A program made the position numbers and the translations under genes. Shown here piece by piece: positions 6,969 to 13,778 of a stretch of 13,778 nucleotides of DNA. The notes below the pieces were generated by a model, which was given only the letters and a program-made list of their open reading frames with translations, searched no databases and was not told where the DNA came from. The DNA lies in contig JBGPBS010000036.1 of the NCBI GenBank assembly GCA_041481365.1, positions 1 through 13,778 of the forward strand. Reading direction: 5' to 3'. Each line of letters begins with the position of its first letter. The first letter of the stretch is position 1. Source of the DNA: DASPTR01 sp041481365 (GTDB taxonomy: Archaea; Thermoproteota; Bathyarchaeia; Bathyarchaeales; Bathycorpusculaceae).

Positions 6969-7289
6969 TCAATGCTGAGCTGAGCTGACGGTCACGTAGC
7001 CTTCTCTACGCAGATTCTCAGCCTGAGAACGAGTATAACGCCAAATCAAGTCCCCACGCTTATCCGACTCAAAATCCCACGGAGAAACAAGGACAGCATC
7101 CCCCACGCGGATCCAAACACGCCTCTTCATCTTACCGCGAATTCGACACAAACGCTCACGACCATCTTGACACTTAACCATCACACGGTCAAAACCAAGC
7201 AGCTTCGCAGCCACGCCTAAACCGTCGCTGGCGGATGGAAGAACCATCTCGCCGAGTTCCCCTTCACTCAAGACTTTCTTCTTGCCCAA
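6969..7289 (-). CDS. eif1A: Translation initiation factor aIF1A
   Basis: A 106-residue archaeal homolog of eIF1A, which binds the A site of the small subunit and helps recruit initiator tRNA. After a short polar N-terminus comes the S1/OB fold: GVAAKLLGFDRVMVKCQDGRE, RLCRIRGKMKRRVWI and VGDAVLVSPWDF, then KRGDLIWRYTRSQAENLRREG. These are the family hallmarks and the length is usual. The start is TTG 7289, decided by a strong Shine-Dalgarno GAGGTG at 7300-7295, 5 bases upstream. It heads the operon with RIO1 and the KH protein. Confidence 0.96.
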   Translation of the reverse strand: MGKKKVLSEGELGEMVLPSASDGLGVAAKLLGFDRVMVKCQDGRERLCRIRGKMKRRVWIRVGDAVLVSPWDFESDKRGDLIWRYTRSQAENLRREGYVTVSSAQH

Positions 7290-7333
7290 CAGAGCACCTC
7301 AAACAGACTTCGGCTAAAAGGAATAGTTGTTCC

Positions 7334-7343
7334 CCCTTAAAAG
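7334..7343 (-). promoter_or_regulatory. TATA box of the aIF1A operon
   Basis: On the minus strand GCTTTTAAGG lies about 45-54 bases before the TTG start at 7289. A transcript start about 25 bases downstream (near 7313) leaves a leader of about 24 bases that contains the GAGGTG ribosome binding site. Confidence 0.5.
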
Positions 7344-7506
7344 CCCTGCCCGTCGGGACGGAAAACACATTTTCCCGAAGCAGGCAAGCCCAGAAAACTC
7401 TTGTCGTGTGTCGTTTCTAGCCTAATCCTGCAGCCCCGTGCGGTGCCGCATCATTATTGGAGAAAATTGGGGAAAGTTCAGCACAATTCTATCGCAATTT
7501 TTGTTC

Positions 7507-7791
7507 CTAGAGTTTCACGATTTGAGCGTGAGGCACACCTCTGATGTCCAACACGGCTTCTGGATGCACGTAGCCTTTTTCTATGGCCTTGCCGACAACG
7601 TTCTTGCCAACCATATTAACTATAGTACAGTTTTCAATCATGCACATTGCTTCGTCGATGCTCACTCTGGCACCCTTGTAGAAATTCTCCTCCACATGGA
7701 AGACGACCTTGCCATCATGCAGGGTCTTCCCCAGTATGTCAACGTCGCAAATAGCAAGGAGGACGTTTCTTCCAACTGTTCTCAGCTTCAT
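7507..7791 (-). CDS. DUF424 family protein
   Basis: A 94-residue archaeal protein of the DUF424 family: MKLRTVGRNVLLAICDVDILGK at the start, then VVFHVEENFYKG, EAMCMIENCTIVNMVGKNVVGKAIEKG and the C-terminal VLDIRGVPHAQIV, where G-VPHAQ is the family signature. Function is unknown; its usual neighbours are translation genes, as here, where it follows aIF2-beta by a short gap in the same direction. ATG 7791 is preferred because the family begins close to this point and GGAAG lies 5 bases upstream; the longer frame opens at TTG 7803. A role in translation is inference from context only. Confidence 0.85.
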   Translation of the reverse strand: MKLRTVGRNVLLAICDVDILGKTLHDGKVVFHVEENFYKGARVSIDEAMCMIENCTIVNMVGKNVVGKAIEKGYVHPEAVLDIRGVPHAQIVKL

Positions 7792-7817
7792 GTAAGCTTC
7801 CAATTTCCCTGCCGCTC

Positions 7818-8228
7818 TCAGAGTTGCTTAATCGCCGATCTCGCTCCACACGCCTTGCAAACCAAGAACGAAAGACGCTTCTCCTTCACGACCTTTGTAT
7901 CCGGGCGCTTACATATCGGGCAAACCACAAAACCCTCCATGTACCTCTGCAGCAGTCTCTCAAAAGTGTCATGCGGAAATTTCCCCTGAAAGATGACCCT
8001 CGACTCCTGCATCGTCGCTGCAGTGGCCATCTCTCCGGAAAGGAACTTGAGCAAATGTTGAGGGTCACGATCTAAGGCATCAGCTAGCTCCCTAAAATTG
8101 TATATCACAGTCCGCATGCCTATCACGCTGTGGTGTAGCCGAGGAATCTCGAGACGTTCCCGTTTTGACTCCACCTCCGGAATCGAAGACCGCGCCCTCT
8201 TGAGCAAAGACTCGTAGTCGTATTCCAT
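7818..8228 (-). CDS. eif2b: Translation initiation factor aIF2 subunit beta
   Basis: A 136-residue beta subunit of the trimeric GTPase aIF2, which carries Met-tRNAi to the small subunit. It has the N-terminal helix contacting the gamma subunit (MEYDYESLLKRA), the central fold (RTVIYNFRELADALDRDPQHLLKFLSGEMATA) and the C-terminal C4 zinc ribbon (CPICKRPDT ... CKACGARS). ATG 8228 is chosen over ATG 8261: it gives the usual length and N-terminus, and the TATA-like TTTAATAC at 8270-8263 puts the transcript start near 8241, downstream of the longer start. It is probably co-transcribed with the DUF424 gene that follows. Confidence 0.95.
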   Translation of the reverse strand: MEYDYESLLKRARSSIPEVESKRERLEIPRLHHSVIGMRTVIYNFRELADALDRDPQHLLKFLSGEMATAATMQESRVIFQGKFPHDTFERLLQRYMEGFVVCPICKRPDTKVVKEKRLSFLVCKACGARSAIKQL

Positions 8229-8262
8229 ACGAATGTTCCCTGACAAAACAAGCCGCGTCATA

Positions 8263-8270
8263 GTATTAAA
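8263..8270 (-). promoter_or_regulatory. TATA box of aIF2-beta/DUF424
   Basis: TTTAATAC on the minus strand, just after the stop of the PAP2 gene (8275-8277). The expected transcript start near 8241 leaves about a dozen bases before ATG 8228. A second candidate, AATAAAG, lies a few bases further upstream. Confidence 0.4.
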
Positions 8271-8274
8271 GACT

Positions 8275-9219
8275 TTATTCCCGTGAAAAACTCTGCTTTG
8301 AAAGAAGTCTCCTCAGTCGATTCTCGACGCCACTCAGCGAAAACCGCGAAATCAACTTCTCTGCCAAGAAGAAGGCGCACGTTGAATAGGCAACTCCACC
8401 AATCAGGTCGATGACGTAATGCTCGCCAAGATAGACTGCACTGAACCACACTCCTATCGGAAGCACAAGAATAGGCAATGCTTTGATTCGTTTGATCTTG
8501 ACTGCATAGAGTGAAACCAGCCAAGGATACGCAGCATGAAGGCTCGGGAACGCTGCAACGGGGTTAGACCCGAAAAGACCGAAGATGGTATGATAGATAG
8601 GTATCCCTATCTGCGAGTCCACTTGAAAAAGGATACGTGTAGCAGGGGAGACAGGTAGCATAGGATAAGGGTACCATGGGGGTGCGGTAGGATACAATAG
8701 CGCCGTCAGAAGGGCACTGTAGGAGCACAAAAGAAGGGCACAAACGTATTTTCCATAGTTTTTGGCAGAATATCGCCATAATGCAAACGCAAACACCGTA
8801 GGAATGATGAAGTGTAAGGAGTAAAAGAAGGCTCCCAGATAGTCAAGAAAAGTGCTGCGGTAGAACTGTTGGAGCACAAGAGTTGGAATCGTCCCGAATA
8901 TTCGCAATTCAACACTTGCCAGTTCAGTGACATGGCTGAACCCCAAAGCGTTAAATGGAATTCCACGCATGGCTTCGAAAGATAGAAACAAAACAATAAA
9001 CGGAATCCAGTCTTTCACAAAGCGCCGAGTCCACTTTGCATATGCGGAGTATATTAAAAAGCATACAACCAGAAACTCAGGTCCCGGGATAACATTAAAC
9101 CGGACGCAGAAAATGCATAAGACTGCTAGATAAATCACACAGAACACCAGGCCCCAATCTGCGTGCTGAATGAGCATTGCTTTCCGACGTTTGCTCACTT
9201 CTGTCTTCTTGAGAAGCAT
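8275..9219 (-). CDS. PAP2-superfamily membrane protein (phosphatase/phosphotransferase, AUR1-like)
   Basis: A 314-residue integral membrane protein with about six or seven hydrophobic segments. The PAP2 active-site pattern is present late in the chain: FPSLHAAYPW (about 225-234) and VYLGEHYVIDLIGG (about 263-276) with the paired His and Asp. An upstream loop with SLHFIIP and the DxxGAFFYSLH context resembles the AUR1/inositol-phosphotransferase branch (PAP2_3) rather than small soluble phosphatases. It probably acts on a lipid phosphate or transfers a polar head group at the membrane surface; the substrate cannot be told from sequence. The frame also opens one codon earlier at TTG 9222; ATG 9219 is preferred. 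It stands alone, in the same direction as aIF2-beta, but the TATA box after its stop suggests separate transcription. Confidence 0.8.
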   Translation of the reverse strand: MLLKKTEVSKRRKAMLIQHADWGLVFCVIYLAVLCIFCVRFNVIPGPEFLVVCFLIYSAYAKWTRRFVKDWIPFIVLFLSFEAMRGIPFNALGFSHVTELASVELRIFGTIPTLVLQQFYRSTFLDYLGAFFYSLHFIIPTVFAFALWRYSAKNYGKYVCALLLCSYSALLTALLYPTAPPWYPYPMLPVSPATRILFQVDSQIGIPIYHTIFGLFGSNPVAAFPSLHAAYPWLVSLYAVKIKRIKALPILVLPIGVWFSAVYLGEHYVIDLIGGVAYSTCAFFLAEKLISRFSLSGVENRLRRLLSKQSFSRE

Positions 9220-9738
9220 CAACCAATTCAGATTCCAACCGAACGCAAGTGCAAGCTTCCTAACTCCGCTAAAATCATGTTCTCAACTCCCAAGTTGAAT
9301 GCTGCTCCGATCTGGATGATGTCTGCGTCACAAATCCACCAGGCACCGATTCAGTTGCTTTGCCCAGAGATCCTGGCGCCGAGTTCACGTGACACCCATA
9401 CAGATTCACCATTTACTCCATGCCCTCACCCTACGGCTCCTCTTATCGTGAAATGTGCTCTCTCTGTCCTTCCGTCGACTCTGATAGCCCTCAAGTCTCA
9501 ATGTAGACACACATGCCTTTTCAGCTTCCATTTCCAGTCCAGAGCTTAAGGTTTTTTCAGAATTGGGCCCAAAACTAACTCAAGCCATGAAGATACATAA
9601 GACAATAGTACATTTCCTTGGAAACATCAGATTGATACGAGTGTGCAAACGGCGCGATTGAAGTGACTTCCTCTAGCCAAGGCTTCAGTCTCAAAAGGTT
9701 TAAGAAACGTCACAAGGTCATACTTCTAATTCTCAGCG
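9220..9738. other. 519-base region between the divergent PAP2 and gcvPA genes
   Basis: It contains the promoters of both flanking genes. No intact gene is supported. A plus-strand frame with no stops (about 9163-9549) has Ser/Pro/His/Cys-rich content typical of an antisense shadow. On the minus strand about 9230-9450 reads protein-like (for example IGAWWICDADIIQIGAAFN) but is interrupted by TGA codons and has no clear start. It may be a dead gene, or chance. Confidence 0.4.
9697..9706 (+). promoter_or_regulatory. TATA box of gcvPA/gcvPB
   Basis: GGTTTAAGAA preceded by a purine-rich CAAAA (BRE-like). A transcript start about 25 bases downstream (near 9728) gives a leader of 10-20 bases before the start codon. 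Confidence 0.5.
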
Positions 9739-11148
9739 GTGAATCACTTGGAGCATCGTGGCCATCCGTATATTCCTAATTCAAGTCCTGAGATCAAGAA
9801 AGAGATGATGCGAGAGATAGGAGTGGAGTCAATCGAAGACTTCTATGCTGACGTGCCGGCGAAGTATCGCCTGAAAAACTCGTTGAATCTGCCGCCTAAG
9901 AGCATGTCCGAATACGAGGTCAAGAGACACGTAGAGGCATTGCTCCAAAAGAACATCGCTGCAAATGACATGCCAGTCTTCTTGGGCGCTGGTTGCTGGC
10001 CACACTATGTGCCAGCAGTTGTGAAAGAAATCGTGCAAAGAAGCGAGCTGCTCACATCGTACACGCCTTATCAACCCGAAATATCGCAGGGTATGCTCCA
10101 GGCGCTATTTGAGTACCAAAGCATGATCTGCTCATTGACAAGCATGGACGTTGCAAACTGCTCGATGTACGATTGGGCCTCAGCCCTGGGTGAAGCTGCA
10201 CGTATGGCGGCACGGGTGAAGTCTCGTCACGAAATCCTAGTACCGAGAATCATTAGCCCTGAAAGATTGGCCACTTTGAAAGTCTATGCCGAGCCCGCCG
10301 GAATCTCGGTTAAAAACGTGGATTACGAGGCAGGAAGTGGCGAAATCAGTCTTCAGGACTTGAGGAACAAACTGTCGGACAAAACAGCCGCGGTCTACGT
10401 TGAGAATCCATCGTATTTGGGCTTCATCGAGACTCAAACAGACGACATAGGCCAACAAGCTCGTTCACACGGTGCCCTCTTCATAGTCGGCGTCGACCCA
10501 ACCTCCCTCGGCCTCCTGAAACCTCCCGGAGAATACGGCGCAGATATCGTGATCGGAGAAGCACAACCCCTCGGAAACCCCATGAACTTTGGAGGCCCGC
10601 TGTTAGGGATCATGGCTTGCCGCGACGACATGAACCTGATTCGTCAGATGCCTGGCCGCATAATCGGCCTGACCACAACACAGAGTGGGGGACAAAATGG
10701 CTTTTGTATGGTCCTGCAGACGCGTGAACAGCATATTAGACGAGAAAAAGCAACTTCAAACATCTGCACCAACGAGGCACTATGCGCAGTAGCTTCAGCC
10801 GTCTACATGGCCCTGCTTGGACCTGAAGGCCTGAAGGAACTCAGCGAAACGATCATGTACAAAGCCAACTACGCCATCAAGCTGCTTTCAGAACTGGAAG
10901 AGATCAAAACTCCAATCTTCAAGTCAACGCACTTGAAGGAATTCACTGTCAACTTCGACAAAGCTGGACTGAGTGTCGATCAGATCAACAGGAAACTTTT
11001 GGACCACCACATTCATGGCGGGAAGAACATCTCAAAAGAGTTCCCAGAGTTGGGCGAGACAGCGCTATACTGCACCACTGAAATTCATTCAAGACAAGAA
11101 ATTGACCAGCTGGCAGAAACATTAGGAAAGATTCTCGAAGGAGAATGA
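9739..11148 (+). CDS. gcvPA: Glycine dehydrogenase (decarboxylating) subunit 1, P protein of the glycine cleavage system
   Basis: The N-terminal-half subunit of the split, PLP-dependent P protein, which decarboxylates glycine and passes the aminomethyl group to the lipoyl arm of GcvH. It has 469 residues, normal for the family. Recognisable blocks are HPYIPNSSPEIKKEMM, FLGAGCWPHYVPAVVKEI, YTPYQPEISQGMLQALFEYQ and ANCSMYDWASALGEAARMA, followed later by NFGGPLLGIMACR and MPGRIIGLT. It folds like a PLP enzyme but lacks the Schiff-base Lys, which is in subunit 2. GTG 9739 is the longest start; the GGTGA that contains it (9738-9742) would also be a good Shine-Dalgarno for TTG 9748, so the true start may be nine bases later. 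The last codons overlap gcvPB in an ATGA. Confidence 0.96.
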   Translation: MNHLEHRGHPYIPNSSPEIKKEMMREIGVESIEDFYADVPAKYRLKNSLNLPPKSMSEYEVKRHVEALLQKNIAANDMPVFLGAGCWPHYVPAVVKEIVQRSELLTSYTPYQPEISQGMLQALFEYQSMICSLTSMDVANCSMYDWASALGEAARMAARVKSRHEILVPRIISPERLATLKVYAEPAGISVKNVDYEAGSGEISLQDLRNKLSDKTAAVYVENPSYLGFIETQTDDIGQQARSHGALFIVGVDPTSLGLLKPPGEYGADIVIGEAQPLGNPMNFGGPLLGIMACRDDMNLIRQMPGRIIGLTTTQSGGQNGFCMVLQTREQHIRREKATSNICTNEALCAVASAVYMALLGPEGLKELSETIMYKANYAIKLLSELEEIKTPIFKSTHLKEFTVNFDKAGLSVDQINRKLLDHHIHGGKNISKEFPELGETALYCTTEIHSRQEIDQLAETLGKILEGE

Positions 11149-12689
11149 AAGCATTGTTCAAACAAGCAAGTTGGAAAGAAGAGCCAATTCTAAGCCTTGA
11201 AAAACGCGGCAAGACGGGGCACATTCTGCCAAGAGCTGAAGATGAAGTCTTGGAGGCAGTGGGAGACATCGACAGACTCCTACCCAAGCACATGCGCCGA
11301 TTGACTAAGCCGGATCTGCCTGAACTCTCCGAAGTTGAAGTTGCAAGGCACTTCATACGTTTGTCAGAGATGAACTATGGAGTCGACTCAGGGCTGTATC
11401 CGCTTGGAAGCTGCACCATGAAGTACAACCCAAAGATAAACGAGCAACTCGCAACCCTGCCAACCATCACCATGCTCAATCCCCACCAGCATGAAAGCAC
11501 AGTGCAGGGAATCCTTGAAATACTCTACAGGCTAGAGCGCTGGCTCGCCGAGATAACAGGCACGTTCGAGGTCTGTCTTCATCCAGCCGCGGGCGCTCAT
11601 GGAGAATTCCTTGGAACCCTCCTGATGCGGGCCTATCACCGGTCAAATGGGGAACATCATAAACGGAGTGAAGTAATCGTCCCAGATTCAGCCCACGGCA
11701 CAAACCCCGCGAGCGCAGCCATGGCAGGTTTCAATGTGGTAGTAGTTCCATCAGATGACGATGGCTGCGTCAGTTTAGGAGCCCTGAAAGCAGCAGTTTC
11801 AGAAAAAACCGCGGGCTTGATGCTTACTAATCCTAACACGTTAGGCATTTTTGAGAAGAACATCGACGAAATAGCGAGGATCATCCATGAAGCAGGTGGA
11901 TTGCTCTATTATGATGGAGCCAACCTCAACCCATTATTGTGCAAGGTTAGGCCTGGCGACATGGGGTTCGACATAGTTCACATAAACATCCACAAAACAT
12001 TTAGCACGCCGCATGGTGGAGGCGGTCCAGGAGCAGGACCTGTTGGCGTCTGCAAAGATCTGGCCAAGTTCCTGCCCGTTCCAACTGTGGCCTTGGATGG
12101 CGAAACCTACAAGCTGAGCTATGATAGGCCCTGCAGCGTTGGAAAAATAAAGGGTTTCTTCGGAAATGTCGCAGTCCTTCTGAGAGCCTATGCATACATA
12201 TTGAGTTTAGGGCGGGAAGGACTGGAAGAAGTCGCCGAGGTGTCTGTTTTGAACGCGAATTACCTTGTTAAGAGACTCAGCAAAATCAGGGGGTTGACGC
12301 TTCCCTATAACAGCACGAAAATGCGAAAACACGAGTGCGTATTCAGTGCAAAGACCTTGAAGAATGAGACCGGCGTTTCAGCTCAAAACATTGCTAAACG
12401 CTTACTCGATTATGGGCTTCATGCTCCAACAGTCTACTTTCCACTGATAATTGAAGAGGCCTTGATGATCGAACCGACTGAATCTTTCGAAAAGGAAGAA
12501 CTTGACCGTTTCGCAGAGACTCTGCAGAAGATATGCGATGAAGCATACACTGACCCTCAGATCGTCATGAAAGCTCCGCAGAACACTTGTGTCTCAAGGT
12601 TAGATGAGGTTAGAGCTTCACACCCCAGAACGATGGCGCTAAGCTGGCGCATGTACCTGAAAAGAAAGAATGAAGAAACTCGTAGCTAG
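11145..12689 (+). CDS. gcvPB: Glycine dehydrogenase (decarboxylating) subunit 2, P protein of the glycine cleavage system
   Basis: The PLP-binding subunit that completes the P protein with GcvPA as an alpha2-beta2 enzyme. It has 514 residues. Family blocks are GVDSGLYPLGSCTMKYNPK (78-96), LHPAAGAHGE (144-153), DSAHGTNPASAAMAGF (180-195) and the PLP site NIHKTFSTPHGGGGPGAGPVG (280-300), with Lys283 as the Schiff-base lysine. The ATG start overlaps the TGA of gcvPA (ATGA), so translation is coupled and equal amounts are expected. GcvH, GcvT and the lipoamide dehydrogenase are not in the window. In an anaerobic archaeon this system could run either way, releasing or making glycine with methylene-tetrahydropterin. 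Confidence 0.97.
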   Translation: MKALFKQASWKEEPILSLEKRGKTGHILPRAEDEVLEAVGDIDRLLPKHMRRLTKPDLPELSEVEVARHFIRLSEMNYGVDSGLYPLGSCTMKYNPKINEQLATLPTITMLNPHQHESTVQGILEILYRLERWLAEITGTFEVCLHPAAGAHGEFLGTLLMRAYHRSNGEHHKRSEVIVPDSAHGTNPASAAMAGFNVVVVPSDDDGCVSLGALKAAVSEKTAGLMLTNPNTLGIFEKNIDEIARIIHEAGGLLYYDGANLNPLLCKVRPGDMGFDIVHINIHKTFSTPHGGGGPGAGPVGVCKDLAKFLPVPTVALDGETYKLSYDRPCSVGKIKGFFGNVAVLLRAYAYILSLGREGLEEVAEVSVLNANYLVKRLSKIRGLTLPYNSTKMRKHECVFSAKTLKNETGVSAQNIAKRLLDYGLHAPTVYFPLIIEEALMIEPTESFEKEELDRFAETLQKICDEAYTDPQIVMKAPQNTCVSRLDEVRASHPRTMALSWRMYLKRKNEETRS

Positions 12690-12787
12690 GAACAACAAGC
12701 TCTTCATCCGAATGTTTCCTCCATTCAATAAGCGAACCTCGCAGATTCAGGATATGAACGCCTGTTCTCTTGTCTTCCGTGCAATAG

Positions 12788-12796
12788 TTATATATT
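12788..12796 (+). promoter_or_regulatory. TATA box of the DUF59 gene
   Basis: TTATATATT stands about 34-42 bases before the GTG at 12830, placing the transcript start near 12818 with a leader of about 12 bases. It suggests that the DUF59 gene has its own promoter despite lying behind gcvPB. Confidence 0.55.
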
Positions 12797-12829
12797 GTTC
12801 CCATTGGCTCATTCATCAGAAAGCAGGAC

Positions 12830-13129
12830 GTGGAAGGCTTGACTGAACTTGAAGACAAGGTTCGTGAAGCTGTGGGTCAGGTGGTCGACCCAGAAACCGG
12901 TATGACCTTTGCTGAAATGCAGATGATCACAAACGTCAAAGAAGAACAGCCGGGAATTTTCAAAGTAGAGTTTGTCCCCTCAAGCCCGTTCTGCCCTATT
13001 GCCTTCAAGCTGGCAATAGACATAAGAAATGCTGCCCTCAAGGTCCTAGGCGTCAAGAAAGCATTGATCTATTGCCATGGCCATATGAATGAGCAGCAAA
13101 TCAACGAAACAACAAACAAAGAAACGTAA
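12830..13129 (+). CDS. DUF59/MIP18 family protein, likely iron-sulfur cluster assembly factor
   Basis: A 99-residue single-domain member of the DUF59 (MIP18, SufT/PaaD-like) family. The signature VVDPETGMTFAEMQMITNV (residues 18-36) is followed by a beta-strand region and FVPSSPFCPIAFKLAIDI, with the conserved Cys in the PxCP position, then RNAALKVLGVKK. Relatives help build or deliver Fe-S clusters; here the target is not known. The start is GTG 12830; no strong Shine-Dalgarno is seen, but a TATA box 34 bases upstream fits a short leader. It lies 140 bases behind gcvPB in the same direction. A C-terminal Asn/Thr/Glu-rich tail follows the fold. Confidence 0.85.
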   Translation: MEGLTELEDKVREAVGQVVDPETGMTFAEMQMITNVKEEQPGIFKVEFVPSSPFCPIAFKLAIDIRNAALKVLGVKKALIYCHGHMNEQQINETTNKET

Positions 13130-13146
13130 AACTAGTTTTAGTAGTC

Positions 13147-13191
13147 TTCACTTTCGGAACCGAGAAGAAATTATGTTGCGCTGAAAGTGAA
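13147..13191 (+). repeat. 11-bp inverted repeat just downstream of the DUF59 gene
   Basis: TTCACTTTCGG (13147-13157) pairs with CTGAAAGTGAA (13181-13191): ten Watson-Crick pairs and one G-U, around a 23-base loop. It begins 18 bases after the stop codon, so in the mRNA it would form a 3'-UTR stem. There is no T tract after it. Confidence 0.6.
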
Positions 13192-13374
13192 CGCATGGCT
13201 CGTCCTTTGAGCTGGGTTTGTTAGGCTCTGAATGTTGCTTGACGCCCCTGGAGAAACCCCCTGACAAGCGGGAAATGTAGCAAATGATCTTGTACAAAAT
13301 GATGCCCGTACTTTACGGGTACGCCTAGAATGCTGAACTTGGTCGTTCCTCTTCAATATGATCCGGACGGACTT

Positions 13375-13405
13375 TCTAAACAAGGCGCGCGGCCTCTAAA
13401 CAAGG
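13375..13405. repeat. 11-base direct repeat spaced by 20 bases
   Basis: TCTAAACAAGG occurs at 13375-13385 and again at 13395-13405. The period of 20 is about two helical turns, so a dimeric protein could bind both copies on one face of the DNA. No binding protein is suggested by the window. Confidence 0.5.
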
Positions 13406-13477
13406 TACATGCCTTCAGGTTTCTACGGGAGGTTAGATGCACTTGCACATTTTAAGAATGATTGGTCTCGAGGGCTT

Positions 13478-13778
13478 TCATTGGCCTGGATAATCATTGT
13501 GAAATGACTGCCAGTCGATCTTGTAGAGGCATACGAGCGGAATAATTGGGGCACCGTAATTGTTTTGCGCGTCATTCAGAGATAATGTCTCTCCAGCGAA
13601 GTAGGCTTCCGTGAAGTATTTTGGCGAGACGCTGGTCTGATCTGGAGTAATACCGTTCGTGTCGCACCAACGTTGTTTTCCCCAACTCATCAGCTCATAA
13701 ATCGTCGAGCTTTTACCGAAATCATACCAATCGCCTGAAGTCGTGTTCATAAACGATTTTTCATCGATCCATGAATAG
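13478..13778 (-). CDS. C-terminal part of an unknown large protein, possibly STT3/AglB-like oligosaccharyltransferase, cut by the window edge
   Basis: The frame ends at TGA 13478-13480 and is open to the right edge, so an internal ATG at 13750 is probably not the start. About 99 residues are visible. The stretch GDWYDFGKSSTIYELMSWGK followed by KYFTEAYFAGETLS, YGAPIIPLVCLYKIDW looks like the soluble C-terminal domain found at the end of archaeal STT3/AglB proteins, which transfer glycans to Asn in secreted proteins. No WWDYG motif or membrane segment falls within the window, so this is a resemblance and not a firm assignment. Another large cell-surface protein is possible. Confidence 0.45.
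   Translation of the reverse strand, partial: YSWIDEKSFMNTTSGDWYDFGKSSTIYELMSWGKQRWCDTNGITPDQTSVSPKYFTEAYFAGETLSLNDAQNNYGAPIIPLVCLYKIDWQSFHNDYPGQ

Larger units (their letters stand above)
13130..13477. other. 348-base region without a gene, rich in small repeats
   Basis: No coding frame is convincing. It holds an 11-bp hairpin right after the DUF59 gene (13147-13191), a small hairpin CCCGTA/TACGGG (13305-13319) and an 11-base direct repeat (13375-13405). It could contain a non-coding RNA or regulatory sites for a gene further right, but I recognise no known RNA family. Confidence 0.45.

Noticed and set aside
9163..9549. Plus-strand reading frame of 128 residues as a gene
   Set aside because: Starts inside the PAP2 gene, has Ser/Pro/His/Cys-rich content typical of antisense frames, and has no recognisable motif.
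13298..13337. ATGATGC ... CTGA as a second C/D box RNA
   Set aside because: Only about 28 bases lie between the boxes, occupied partly by a hairpin, so two guides and internal boxes cannot fit.
1..13778. CRISPR array, insertion sequence or further tRNA genes
   Set aside because: No spaced repeat series, no transposase, and only one T-arm motif (GGTTCAAATCC) was seen on either strand.

Overview
The window comes from an archaeal chromosome. Evidence is the archaeal translation and ribosome-assembly set (aIF1A, aIF2-beta, RIO1 kinase, a Dim2/Pno1-type KH protein), the archaeal families UPF0282 and DUF424, TATA boxes about 25 bases upstream of likely transcript starts, frequent GTG/TTG starts, and a histidine tRNA without an encoded CCA. 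The gene mix (split glycine dehydrogenase, fused ChlI/ChlD-like chelatase ATPase, zinc-ribbon paralogs) suits a Bathyarchaeia/Thermoproteota-like lineage, but that placement is inference.

Left part (1-1530) is accessory in character. A tyrosine recombinase with two internal stop codons runs in from the left edge and ends 42 bases before tRNA-His(GUG). To its right, on the minus strand, lies a small cluster: a decayed zinc-ribbon copy, an intact paralog, and a 32-residue ORF that starts in an ATGA overlap with a good Shine-Dalgarno sequence. At 1790-4189 (+) is a fused AAA+/VWA chelatase subunit, convergent with a UPF0282 metallo-beta-lactamase-fold gene (4222-5205, -).

The intergenic stretch 5206-5583 holds the best non-coding signal: a C/D box guide RNA (+, about 5270-5338), divergent from the UPF0282 gene. 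Its box-D guide is complementary to the anticodon loop of a tRNA-Leu(CAA), and the N+5 rule points to wobble base C34. Next is the minus-strand operon aIF1A - RIO1 - KH protein (7289 to 5584), linking translation initiation and small-subunit maturation. Upstream of it is the minus-strand pair aIF2-beta - DUF424 (8228 to 7507), then a PAP2-type membrane phosphatase/transferase (9219 to 8275, -).

After a 519-base gap come the two subunits of the glycine-cleavage P protein (gcvPA/gcvPB, 9739-12689, +) with an ATGA overlap, followed by a DUF59/MIP18-type protein with its own TATA box. The last gap (13130-13477) has an 11-bp hairpin, a smaller hairpin and an 11-base direct repeat spaced by 20. A minus-strand gene enters from the right edge and may be the C-terminus of an STT3/AglB-like oligosaccharyltransferase.
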